DNA of 64,000 nucleotides. Source: Phalacrocorax aristotelis. Its lineage: Eukaryota; Chordata; Aves; Suliformes; Phalacrocoracidae. The notes beneath the pieces are model-generated. The model was not told the origin of the DNA, ran no database searches, and saw nothing but the letters and a program-made list of their open reading frames with translations. The position numbers were made by a program, and so were the translations under genes. Each line of letters starts with the position of its first letter. Within the stretch, counting starts at the first letter, position 1. Of the stretch, positions 53,101-64,000 are shown piece after piece. Location: positions 57,732,918 through 57,796,917 of the forward strand of contig NC_134277.1 of NCBI RefSeq assembly GCF_949628215.1. The letters are read 5' to 3'.

Positions 53101-56100
53101 TTGGTCACACACTACGCAGGGCAGCAGTGATGCCAAGGGGGGCTAATTCAATTGCTGCTTTTAATTTAGGAAATGAAAAGGATGTTCTCCCATCACTCCC
53201 TTCCCAGAATACAGCACATGAGGATTTCACGACGGACTTCACAGTCAGGCTGTGTTTGCAGGAGTGGGGGGAGAAGGGGGGACGAGCTGATTATTATGCT
53301 TACAAATATATTTTCTGTCTTCTTTCTAAGAGAGCTCTGTTCATTTTGTTGTGGCTAAAGAAAAGGGTCAGGCCCTAAGGTTAAAACTACTGCTCCACAA
53401 GCTGTAATCCAAACTGCACTTTTGGCTCTGTTAATGAAGCACTGTGTTGCATGCAGTGCTGGCCACCTATCATGAGCTAGGCACGGAAAACAGCAGAGGT
53501 GGGATTTTTCAGCTGTAACTGACAGAGTTCTTTGGACAAATTGTGAAAACAGCCTGCAGCCTCTGTGTCCTGCAGTCCTCAGGGCATCTAGGGATGTCAC
53601 AGCTATGCTCCTGATTCTAAGCAAACGGGCCTGGTTTAAACCAGAGGCTCGCTGATGAGCTCTTTTACAAATTGGCAAATTTATCTGTAAAATAAGAACA
53701 GAAGAATCAACTCATCCATCTGTATCTCTGGAGATGCACCTGAACGCCATGGTTTTGAAGATCCTCACAACAGCAGTGTTTTCAGTCCTCTCACTGGCCA
53801 AAAGCTGAGTGGACGCTAGAAAACATGCTTTCTAGACCCAAGCTTCAGGTTCCAGGTCTCTTACTGGTGCAGACTGGATAAGACAGCCAAATAGATTATA
53901 TTGCCTCATTGTGACCCTTTTTGTATGAGACAAAGGAAAGAGGGTTAAAAAATTTCAAGTTTGAGAGAGAGGGTGGTGCTGCCAGCATGGGTTGGGAAGG
54001 GAAGGAAGGGATGTCAGGTAGGGGAGTTACATTCCTGCTAGGACAGGGATCATAGTGTGCCCAGGAGGAAACAACAGAAGGGGGCAAAAATCAGGTGAAG
54101 CTACGAGAAGTCAGTACAGAGGTTCTATTTCAGAAACAGTAATATTAACATTGGTATGCATTTAGCGCATACTAATTTTATACTTTATTATATATTTTAT
54201 AGTCTTTACTTATATTTTATACTATATACTCTGTTAGCTACTTTAAGTAGTTACATTTATTAAAAGCTGCAGGAGAAAATAGTATTGTTAAAGAACGTTA
54301 CATTTTTTTCCATAAACTACATTACTACTGGTCGTGAATGTTTGTCTTCACTTTTCATTCAGAAACCTTAATGATTAAAGTGATAATTAAAAAATATGTG
54401 ACACAAATCTTGCTGCATGAGAGGTGAACACTGGAAGAGTGGAGAAACTAGTAAATCAGTGCTTCTGCAAAACTGTCTTTAACTCAGCTGGCCCATACTC
54501 CAAAAGGGTATGGGGATGTAGTTAGCTTATATGGCAGGGCTGTGCCAGAGAAAAGAAGTGTAAACTCCCTGAGTATTAGACTATTCTATATAGTTTTTAG
54601 AACAGTGTTTTAGACAGTTTACTTAATCTTCTGGCTCTTTTTTAACCCTGGGCTGCTATCCTTTTATGGGTTTGTGGCATCAAAGTAATAGCACTTGGCC
54701 TATGTTAAGATGATGTTAAGATGTTAAGCTTTCCACTTCCCACTGGCACTGCCCTAATTATAGCTGTTAAATCATTTCGGGAAGAAAGGGGAGAGGAAGG
54801 AAAGGTGAAGGAATTAAGTGATTTAGCTGAATTTATGCCACGAGCACTTGTGGTCCTGTAGTTCTCTGCTCAGCACTGGAGGAGCGAGGTGTGTTCGCTT
54901 GGGGTGGGGAGGAGGTCCCTTGCTTCTCTGTTGCCCAGCCCATTCCTTCCTCTGCCAGGACACAGACCTCCTCGATTGCACAACCTGTTTGAACAGCAGG
55001 AGCCAAAAGAAGCTGTCCTAACGTTGTGTTCGCTTTCAGGATCGCACTGATGCTAGCCAAGAGCCGTGGTCCTGGCCTGTGCCCAGCACAGCCAAAGCAA
55101 TCACGCAGTTCCCCTCCTTTCTGCAGCAGCAGAGCTAACACAACATTTTGCATCTCATGGGTGCGGTGTGGCTACAGAGCTGCGGATGCTGTGTCCCTCC
55201 TGGCAACATTCCTTTTATTTACAGACATCAATGCCATGAAGGCCTGGCATCTGTGACTGATCTTAGACACTGGGGTACATCCTTCTCTGCCATAGGATTC
55301 ATGGTCTGTTCACAGAAAGTGTGCCTGCAGCTTGCCGGCTGAGAGAAGGACTTCTGCTCCCAGCAGGAGACCTTGGTGCCACTGCTTTTTTAAGCAAAGT
55401 GATTGTGGGTATTACTTCCAGCACTGCTATCTTTTTAATCACCTCCTGCAGCTGACTTGATCACAATACAGTGTGACTTATGTATTTCCAGTTTAAATAC
55501 AGTATTTAAATGCTTTCGCATTTAAACACAGTATCTCCATAAATAGTCATGCTATGGAAGTTTCAAAAGCTTATTCTAATCCAGAAGTGTAATTCCCAGT
55601 AGGTGTTTGCACTGGTCATCTCCATAAATTTCCCTCTGCAGTTGAAGCATCACTGTCATTAATACTCTGTGTTATCATGTTACGTGATCATGGCTGGAGT
55701 AAGTACAAATTAATGTTAATAAATCTGTGTCCTGTGGAATATTCTTAAAATATTTGGCAGATTTTCACTGATTTTTAAGCCTACTCTCAGTCTGCTTAAG
55801 TTCACCGCAGAGGGTCATTCAGTGTCCTTAATAACTGACTGGATGGTACAAAACCTGGAGACTCTTTTACAGTGATGGGTCCTAGAGTTGCTAACACTGT
55901 AGGTCTGCACTGCAGGTAGACAGAGAGTGGGTCAGAGATATTTCAAAAGGTCATACCTGGATAAGATCTCCTAAAGAAGAATTGCAGGCATGGAAAACTG
56001 ATTCACTGCCTTCATTGCGGTACCACAACTCATGCACTGATTATAATGCAAGAAGAACTAAACTATATGTGAAATATTTCAGGAACTGGGTGGTCTTTGC

Positions 56101-59100
56101 AGAGGAGGTGCTTCTTTTTCTAAATCAATAACTTGTGTTGGTCTTGCCATAGTAGCAACCAGATTTGAGTAAGACTCTGTGAAATTCAAGGTCAGCCAAA
56201 AAAATTAAAAATGAAAAAAAATCATTGGTGATTTAAGATAGTTGGTTGATGAGTTACTGGGCTAGTGCCAAATGCAAAGTCATGGAGATTTTGTGGAAGG
56301 ATCTGAAAATTATAAAAAAGGAGTAGCATTCTTTGATTTTTTCTAATGTAGAGAAAATTTTCCTTTTAATGTTCGCCTCCTGTCTTTGGTCCCCTGTGGA
56401 CCAAAGAGTAAGGAGGATGTAACAACTATTACTGGACATATATATATCTCTTTATTTTGAACAGACTATGTAGGTGGGTAAACCGTGTGCACCTGTCTTG
56501 GGAGTCCTAAATATTTTCTCATGGATGGAATGAAATAGTGTTACATGCAGTGAAACTTTTTTTGGTTTACAGTTTTTATGTAGAAATAAATTACAACTAC
56601 TAGGTGGAGGAAGGTGATCAGTGGGATTAAACCCCCATACTTTTTCAGGAATAACTCACGCTCTGGTTATTCCCATATAGATAAAAGAATGAGGATGTTT
56701 TAACCATGATGAAAAGCAGAGAGCATTGAGAGTAAGCGAACATCTCCTGTATCGTTACCCTTGCTGACGTGTCATTCAGCAGCTGGGAAAGCTGTAATGC
56801 AGAGGGTTGGTTGTTTCAAATAGCCCATTTAGCATAATGAAAATACAGTATGTGCCCCTAACATAAATGTACTATCACATAACACTGCAGTACCACAAAA
56901 TAATAAACCAGCTAATGCATGGTCTTACTCATGGGTGTGGCAAACTGTCACTTTGATCTGCTTGTACATATTTATAACCAAAGCCTTTAAACAGTTTAAG
57001 AAAATCCTAACAAAATCTTCGTAATGAGAAGCATATGTTTCACCAGAGACTGTATATTGTGGTGGTATGAATTACCCAGGCAGTTGGCCAGGAGGAGGTA
57101 AAGCTCAGTTAAGAAATTTTTACGGGGTTGAGAATGATTGTCCGGTAGGTCTTTTCTTACAGAGTAAGACCAAATGAAGCAAAGCTTTGCACCCAGCTGG
57201 GGAGCCTGTGTCATCTCTCCTAGCTGGTGACTGGAGTTTGTCATTACCTGACTGATCCAAGATCCAAAGCTGTGGTCACGTTTGATGGGGCAGAGGGAGG
57301 AGGGAGATACTTGTTTTTTTCTTTGCATTTACCTGCTGAAGCACTGCTTTTAAAAATAAGTGAAAGGCAAAAATAAATTCGGAGACCAGTCAATAAATAA
57401 TCCACTGCTTTTACTGCTGAAAAATAGCTTGTCTACAAGGGAGACAAGTCAGGACAATATTAATGAAGCTATCAAAGGACAAGAGTTCATAAGAGGCACC
57501 AGGTTAATCTTATTAAACAACTTTGTCTATCTTATACAGCATCCCTCCTCAGGACTTGAATTCTTGGTTATGAATGGCATTGGGAGGATTTGAAAGGACT
57601 GAATTTTCTTACTCCAGATTAGTTTGAGATACTTATAAAGGTTTTAGGCAAACTACTGGTTATTTAGTGCAATGTTGCTAATGAGAGGCAAGTACCAAAA
57701 ACAGAGCAAGTGTTTTCTGAACCTCAGAGAGATTTCTAACATGTCATGCCTCTGTAAGCCACACATACAGTGTGCAACCTTCCAAGAACACCTCATTGCA
57801 GGCCAGGTGTATTTCACACTTGCTTGGGAAGACACGGAGGTAAGTTTCATTGGCCTATATTGAAAAGCAATTCTGTCAGCTGTGGCATTCACGCAGCCCA
57901 AATTCCTGTGGATTTCAGTCCTTTGCCTTCCTCTTCAAGTTCTTTCTTTCCTCTCCTCCCATTCCAGTAATGCCACCCTGTCCCCTGTGCCCCACCAGGA
58001 TCCAGGGGACATCTGCATGCTCTGTGTTGCCCCCATGCCCCACGCTCACTTCCCTGGGAGTGAAGGACAGACACACTCTGCATTTTCTCTTCAGCAAGTT
58101 ACTAATTTTGTTTTTCTCAGCTTTATCCTGATGCTGATCCATTTTCATTAATTTTTTTTAAAAAAAGTAATTGCCTTGGAAGTACATACTCCTCTGGGCC
58201 AACTGTTCAGAGGCTGTTAATGAGGGATGGATACCAACAGCACAACTGGGGTGCCTGCCAGCTGTTGACTGTCACCTAGAAGATAATCTTTGCCTGATGG
58301 GGATGTGGAAGGTGTTAAATTTGGCAGACGATATTAACACATGGTGCTGAGAACCACAGGATGGACCTCTAAGCCCACCTGCTTCTTTGTGCAGATTGAA
58401 GCATATTCGTATTTATTCTACATGAGCTTTTGTAGAAAAATAACTCAGTAGCTTCTTTTATTTTAGCTTCCTGGAAGTGTTTGTCTGGGGAGCAGTGCCT
58501 TCTTCAAGTTGAAAAATTGCCCAAGGATATCTGGGAATTGTGCTATCAAACCCTGTTTTCTGAAAATTTGAAGTATTTTTCCTTTTTCTATCTATGCTTG
58601 TCATGGAGTGTGGGTTTTTGTTTTAATCTGTTCTGTCCTTAAAATGTTTGTACCCTCAAGCTTCTATCCAATGCATTATGTTGAATTATGTCTTTATTAA
58701 AACCTCAAGTGCTCTGAAGGGAACAAACAGTGACAGGAAGGTCATATTATGTAAAGTTGTTCAAAGAGTACAAAATAGCATCAAAAATTCATAGTATGAA
58801 TGGACTTGGGACAAAGAAAGCTGCTAGTTAGGTGGTCTCAGGGTTTCCACTGTGACGATATGGTGTCCAAAGGTAACATAAGATTTTTGCTTTTTTTCCC
58901 ATGAAAATGTCAGAGCTTTTAGGGATGAAGAAATCAAAGGTATTTGAAACCAAGCTACAGTAAAATACACTGCACTCTTGGCAGAAATCATCATATGTTG
59001 ACCATATGACTTCAGATTGTGTGCATGACCACACATTTTGTTTTTTAAAGTTATCTGGCTCTTTTAGTAATCATCATGACTTGAAGGGGAATTCTCTTGC

Positions 59101-59226
59101 ACTGCAAAAATTACGGACTTGCTATATAATGGATTAGCTGGGGTGAAACTATCATATATAAATGTAACATTAAAGGGTCCTCATTCTCAGAGATGGAGGA
59201 ACTATAGTTTTAATGGGCTGGGCTTG
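50158..59226. other. Gene-free stretch with SINE traces and AT-rich segments
   Basis: No exon is recognised. At about 50285-50400 the sequence CAGTTTTACAGAGAGGTCAACT, followed by CTCACCCAAAAGCAACTGAG, resembles an old MIR-type SINE in reverse orientation. A very AT-rich segment (54178-54235, TATTTTATA-like units) is present. Several open frames of 100-130 codons (52501-52887, 53355-53678, 54833-55153 and others) show no domain or splice context. Confidence 0.5.
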
Positions 59227-59231
59227 TTGTT

Positions 59232-59727
59232 TGTTGTGGTTTAGCGGCAGCTCAGCCCCACACAGCCGCTCGCTCACTCCCCCACCGGTAGATGGGGGAG
59301 AGAATCAGAAGGGTAACGCTCGTGGGTTGGGATAAGAACAGTTTAATAATGAAAATTAAAAGAAACAACAACAGAAATGCAATGTAAAGGAGAACAACGA
59401 GAGGCGCAAAGCCCCGGGGGAGGGGGGAAGGGAGGGGAGAGGGGGAACGAACCGCCGGAACGAACCGCACGCGCCGCAGCCGCCCGCCGCCCGCCGCCCC
59501 GACGCCGCGCTGCTACTGCCCCCCCCCCCCCCCCCCCCCCCAATATATTGGTCATGGTGTCACATGGTATGGAATGAACCTGCCATTGGCCAGTCGGGGT
59601 CAGCCGTCCCCACCATGGCCCTGCCCCTCCCAGCCCCCCCTGCCACGCGGCAGAGCGCGGGAAGCTGGAAAGGTAGCCGACCCCCACAGTGAGGAGAATT
59701 AACCCCTTCTCAGCCAAAACCAGCCCA
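59232..59727 (-). mobile_element. Solo LTR of an endogenous retrovirus, probably ERVL-like
   Basis: This 496-bp element is bounded by TG...CA on the minus strand (TGGGCTGGTTTTGG ... AAACCACAACA). It is flanked by a 5-bp direct repeat, TTGTT on the plus strand, at 59227-59231 and 59728-59732. A family resembling it is frequent in bird genomes. On the minus strand it shows a TATA-like AATATATTGG region and, near the 3' side, TTATTAAACTG, resembling a polyadenylation signal. There is no internal retroviral coding sequence, so this is a solo LTR left by LTR-LTR recombination. The 5-bp duplication fits class III (ERVL) integration. The middle is very GC-rich and holds a 23-base C run. Confidence 0.88.
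59519..59541. repeat. Poly-C run of 23 bases inside the LTR
   Basis: The C homopolymer lies between a GCCGCC-rich part and the TATA-like region of the solo LTR. It is probably unstable in length and prone to sequencing error. Confidence 0.9.
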
Positions 59728-59732
59728 TTGTT

Positions 59733-62700
59733 GCAATAAATCATTTGACCAGACTTCAGCAAAACTTTGTGCTGAAGCTCAAATGAAAGAGTTCACAGAA
59801 ACTGTTTCAAGAATGTTCACATTTCTCCACCATCAGGTCAAGAGCATTCCGTTGACCTTATGCCACCGTGTATGTCTGTTTAAGAAGTAGCATTTAAAAA
59901 GGTTTTGTGGAGTGGTAAGTGTAGTTACAGAACAGTTGATGTGGTCATTGACTTCACTGATGCAAGTTTTGTGGTTGGTTGTGCTGTTAAAGTGCAGGGT
60001 GGAAAAACTTCTTAAAAAGGCAAAGCAAACTAAAATCCAAGTGGCATATGGAATCTCTAAGTGGCCATATTGGGTATATCGTGCCTGAAAGCAGTGCTGG
60101 AAGATGGAAAAACTGAGCTACGATTCATGATGCAATAAATCTTTATGCTGATCAGTGCTCAGAAGGGACTGGCATTGTGGCCCTGTTGCCACTTCTTTAC
60201 CTTAAAATTAGCAGTATGGCAAGAAAAATGGATGCATTCCTAAGAGTTTTTATTACTGTAGCGCTTAGAAATCAAGAGGTGGGACTTTTCATATTTAGCT
60301 CTCAACACATAATCTAAGACAGCGCTTGCCTCTAATAATTTACCGTATGAATAGAAACCAGAAAATTGTTAGTAGACCCTGAAAATGGAGGAACATAGCT
60401 GCGGAGTCCTAATGTGCTTTCGAAGCATTATCTTTTAGGGTCACAATAAACATGCTAATAACGTAGCAAAACCAAGGCCACACCATACTGTGTGAGGATG
60501 CTGCAGGCATTTTGGCCAGCTGCAGTTAACCTGAATTCTGGAGCAGGGAAGTGAGATTTTTCAGGAGGTGGCACATCCTTCACCATCCCTGAAAATCCAT
60601 CCAAACAGTTAAATTATGAGCAACAGAAACCTAGTGACCTAATCTCTCATTCTTATTACCATTAGCCCCAGTCTCAGTGAAGTTTCTTGTCCAACCTCCT
60701 CTCCTTCCCCTCCCTCCACCAAACGACTGCAGCCACACAAATCTGCTGCACTTTCTACCCTAAGCCTGTACAGCCCTGTGCAGTCTAGTTTTCCCTGCTG
60801 CTTTGAAATGTGTTTTGTCTTTCCTAGCCCTCACTTTGCTCCTTATTTTAGTGCACTCCTCCACTTCCCACCTGAGCCAGTTTGTTAACCTCATTTGGAC
60901 CAGATGGCTCCCTCCTCCCAGCTCCTGGGACGCTGGCCACCCGCTCCTGAGAGAGGCGGCATGTCTGGGCTCTGATCCACCGCTTGCCTCCGCACCAGCG
61001 TGGGCTTACGGGAAAGACCAGTTTTGCCTTGGTAATCCTCTGGGATGATGGCACTGGGGCAGCTTGGCTGTATGCTGGGGCACTGCGTGCTCAGTCAGGA
61101 GTGTAATTTTTAGCAATTTGAATTTCTGAAATATTATTTTCTTTATGTCTGAAACCTGGCCATGTTCTCTTCTTTGCCTGACTCAGAAGCCATCTCTGCC
61201 AAACTTCAATTTTCTGTTTCAAAGTAGCAGGTCACCTTAGCATTTCAAAGAAGAAAAAATAATATTCCTCTAATGTACAAACCATTTTTCCCAGTATTTT
61301 ATTTAGAAACAGTTGAACCATTTTGGCTGATTTTTTTTTTATTAAAGATAATCAGCCTGAGGCAAACATTCAGTAGAAGCGGTATTACTCCAAATGGATA
61401 ACGTTTGGCAAAGCCAGAAGCAACTGTGTCCTATAATGCGAAGTGCCAGTCAACCTTACTGGGCAATGCCAGAAGCTTTTTATAAAAGAACAGGCCCAAA
61501 GAAACATAAATTTCCATGTCATACAGTTCAGGATTTTAGGGGAATGTACAAAGAAGGAGACATGAACATTATGCCAGTTGAACTGAAAAAATAAATTTAA
61601 AGCTGCAAAACCATGATGCTTTATATCTCCTTTGTTCTTTTTTTATAGAGGCAGCTTGAAATTTCAAAGCTGTCCTGCCTGTGACTTTTTAAAAGCTTTC
61701 TATTTCCTGAGGCAATTTAGCTACTGAAACTGAGTATGAGGTGCTCTGAGTGCTCATGACTTTCAAGAAAAGAAAACTTGTCAAGTTTCAGGTTTTAATT
61801 AGATAAATTACTTTGTTCCCTCTGCTTAAACACTTGCATGAAAGCCTGCATGTTTGCTTAGCAGTTTAATAACACTTCCAGTGTTCGCAGCACAATCCTT
61901 AATAGTGCGTAGTGGGTTTTGTTATTTCATTCCCCCCTCCCTTCATTTTATATGAAGCCGTGCAAGAGGAGCAGGCAATTGGCACCTCATACCTTTCAAT
62001 TTATTAAAATTTTTTTCAAAACACAGCTGTGTTTAAGCCTACCTTTCTAGCCCCAACTGGGAGAATTCATTTTTCCCCTACCTGAAATACTCTTCTTACC
62101 TGAATCATCCTCTGACATGTGGCCCACAGTAATTAAAATGATGGAGGCTTTCATAGAATACACATACGAGAGTCTGATAATCTAATTAGAGGTGATGCTT
62201 TTTAGCAGATCGGTTTTATGCACAGCTGCTAAATTCATGGCATAGTTATTATTTGCTTCAATAGACATTCCCCACCCCATCCCCCAGTGCAATGTTTGCT
62301 GTTATAGAGGCCGTTGCCCTTGTACCCAAAGCAAAGGACTTTCACCGGTTTGGGCTGTGTCTTTTATTTATAATTGCTTTTAGAGAAATGACTGGATCCT
62401 TGGTCATGCAAATCAACACTCCTGACCAGCTCTCCTAGATTTTGCTGTTGTGGTCATAAAACTGCAGTCTGTGTGTCACAGCCCTGACCTGCTGCATGAT
62501 TTTCACACCCTGGGGACTCTGATGGGGTGGCCTATCACATGGACTTCAGTGATCAAAAGTTAGTCTGATTTTTTTCTCCTCCCACAACTGTACTCCTTGC
62601 GCTAATGTGTGACTTCCTCCTCCAAGTCCCACTTTGTTTATATCTTTAGACCATCAGTTTTACCATGATGGATGCTGTGACAACATGTATGTTACTATTG

Positions 62701-64000
62701 CTGCCTTCCTCTGTGCCACAGCTTGGTGACACGGTGTCAAAACACAACTGATTTGGAGAACAAGGTCTAAATGCATCTTGGCCGCTCTTTGCTGTCACAG
62801 TCCCATTGAATCATAAATGGTTTTCCATCTTCATGTACTCCTCCCAAAAAGCAGTTCATTCTGGTTCAGCACTGGCAGTTGAAATCACAGATGGTGTTTT
62901 AAAACCACCTGTTTAAATACAGCTCTGGCAAGCTTCCCCCTTTTCCTGGAAGCCACGTCATTTATGTTCAGTGTGGTGGCAAGTTCCCTCTCCCTGTCCC
63001 CAGTCACGTAAGCCAGCGCTGCTCTCCTGGCCACTTCTCCTGGGGACTTTAGTTCCAATGTATGCAAAAATCCCTGTCCCCTTCCCCAAACAGGGAGACA
63101 GAGAAGTAGCATCCTTGTTGTACAGGTGTGGTTTTGACAGAGAGAGCAGATAGCTGGCTTGCCCAAGTACATGCAGACGATCTGTGCGCCAAGAATTATT
63201 AGCCCAAGTCCCAGGCCAGTAGCATATTTACAAAGTTGAACTTCCTACCTTTCTGTGAATCTGCACTGACCTCCCTTTAGATAAATGCAGTACCAGTACT
63301 GATATTTCACAATGTTAGGTCTGCCTTCACTCTAATCTGGGTCCTTATTTAAAGCCTGATGGTATTGGCTGAAACAGGACCTGATGCACACTTTCCTTCT
63401 CATCTCTCAGCTGGTATTTCTGTACACCTGGTTTCATGGTGATCCTCAGTTTAAACCATGATAAAGACACTCTAAAATTAGCATCTTTTTTAGGCCCTGA
63501 TCCAGCAATCATTTGCTACCAGGTGTACTGCTTAATACCTTGACAAGTCTTATTTCAGGAAAAAAATCACCACCTGCAAATGTCTCATAGTTCCATTTTT
63601 TTCTGTTGACTCAAAGTGGCACTCATCTTCGAGTGCACAGTCATTCACAAGAGACAGTGTTTTCCTTTTAAACCACCTGAAATACACTATTGCTTGATTT
63701 CTGCTTGGAAGATGGGCTGCTGAGAACTACCGTCAGCTCTCATTTGTTGTATTGTAAAAGTGGTGAAATGGAGCATAGTTTCTGCAAATGCACTTGTAAC
63801 AAAGATAGCTTGCTTGGCTCATTCATAAGGGAAGAGTCAGAGCATCCTTGTATGTGGATATGTATTCATGCCCAGGCCATTCCCTCAAGCCCTATACATC
63901 ATGCAAAATTAAAGATTATCTTGCCAAAATAACCTACTATAAATACAGAGCATGTGACAGCAGCTAGTTTGGAGAAGTGTGTATGGCCTTTCTGTTTCTT
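59733..64000. other. Gene-free stretch with a candidate conserved non-coding block
   Basis: No exon is recognised. The segment at about 62110-62285 is AT-rich without low complexity and carries clustered homeodomain-like and GATA-like motifs (GATAATCTAATTAGAGG, GGTTTTATGCACAGCTGC). At about 63145-63230 the words CTTGCCCAAGTACATGCAG and CAAGTCCCAGGCCAGTAGC resemble an old MIR-type SINE, and 63490-63530 (AGGCCCTGATCCAGCAATCA) resembles another old amniote repeat. The rest shows nothing I can name. Confidence 0.5.

Noticed and set aside
59400-59520. GC-rich block looking like a third CpG island
   Set aside because: It is internal to the solo LTR and short. No gene starts here.
29491-64000. HECW1 coding exons, expected to the right of MRPL32 by synteny
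   Set aside because: I looked for the conserved N-terminal, C2, WW and HECT segments and found none. Any HECW1 exon here would have to be non-coding.

Overview
This is a vertebrate nuclear window, almost certainly from a bird. Coding exons are separated by GT-AG introns, there are two CpG islands, chicken-repeat-1 (CR1) LINE fragments with the ATTCTATGAT-type 3' end occur on both strands, and there is one solo LTR of a type common in avian genomes. No bacterial, organellar or CRISPR-like content is visible.

Three protein-coding genes are well supported and occur in the order and orientation known from human 7p14: C7orf25 (minus, single coding exon, 13756-15024), PSMA2 (minus, eight coding exons, 21265-27356) and MRPL32 (plus, three coding exons, 27705-29111). 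I could rebuild every splice junction of PSMA2 (234 aa) and MRPL32 (186 aa) with consistent phases. PSMA2 and MRPL32 start 348 bp apart, head to head, in one CpG island carrying ZNF143-like, CCAAT-like and YY1-like sites. C7orf25 appears to start in its own CpG island (about 16.6-17.35 kb) through a non-coding first exon. It may end about 2.5 kb past its stop codon, at a strong polyadenylation signal near 11.3 kb.

The left 15 kb holds the least explained material. A short plus-strand gene model (6545-7106) begins with a clear signal peptide followed by a Ser/Thr/Pro/Glu-rich region. It is interrupted by a CR1 element, and its 3' exons are uncertain. Several further exon-like blocks lie at 8.5-10.8 kb, one of them open and splice-bounded on both strands. 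A tiny exon-like ORF (17371-17478, minus), whose stop codon overlaps an AATAAA, lies between C7orf25 and PSMA2.

The right half (29.5-64 kb) has no recognisable exon. By synteny it is the region upstream of HECW1, or its 5' non-coding part. It contains CR1 pieces, decayed MIR-like SINE traces, one ERV solo LTR (59232-59727) with a 5-bp target duplication, and AT-rich blocks that may be conserved non-coding elements.
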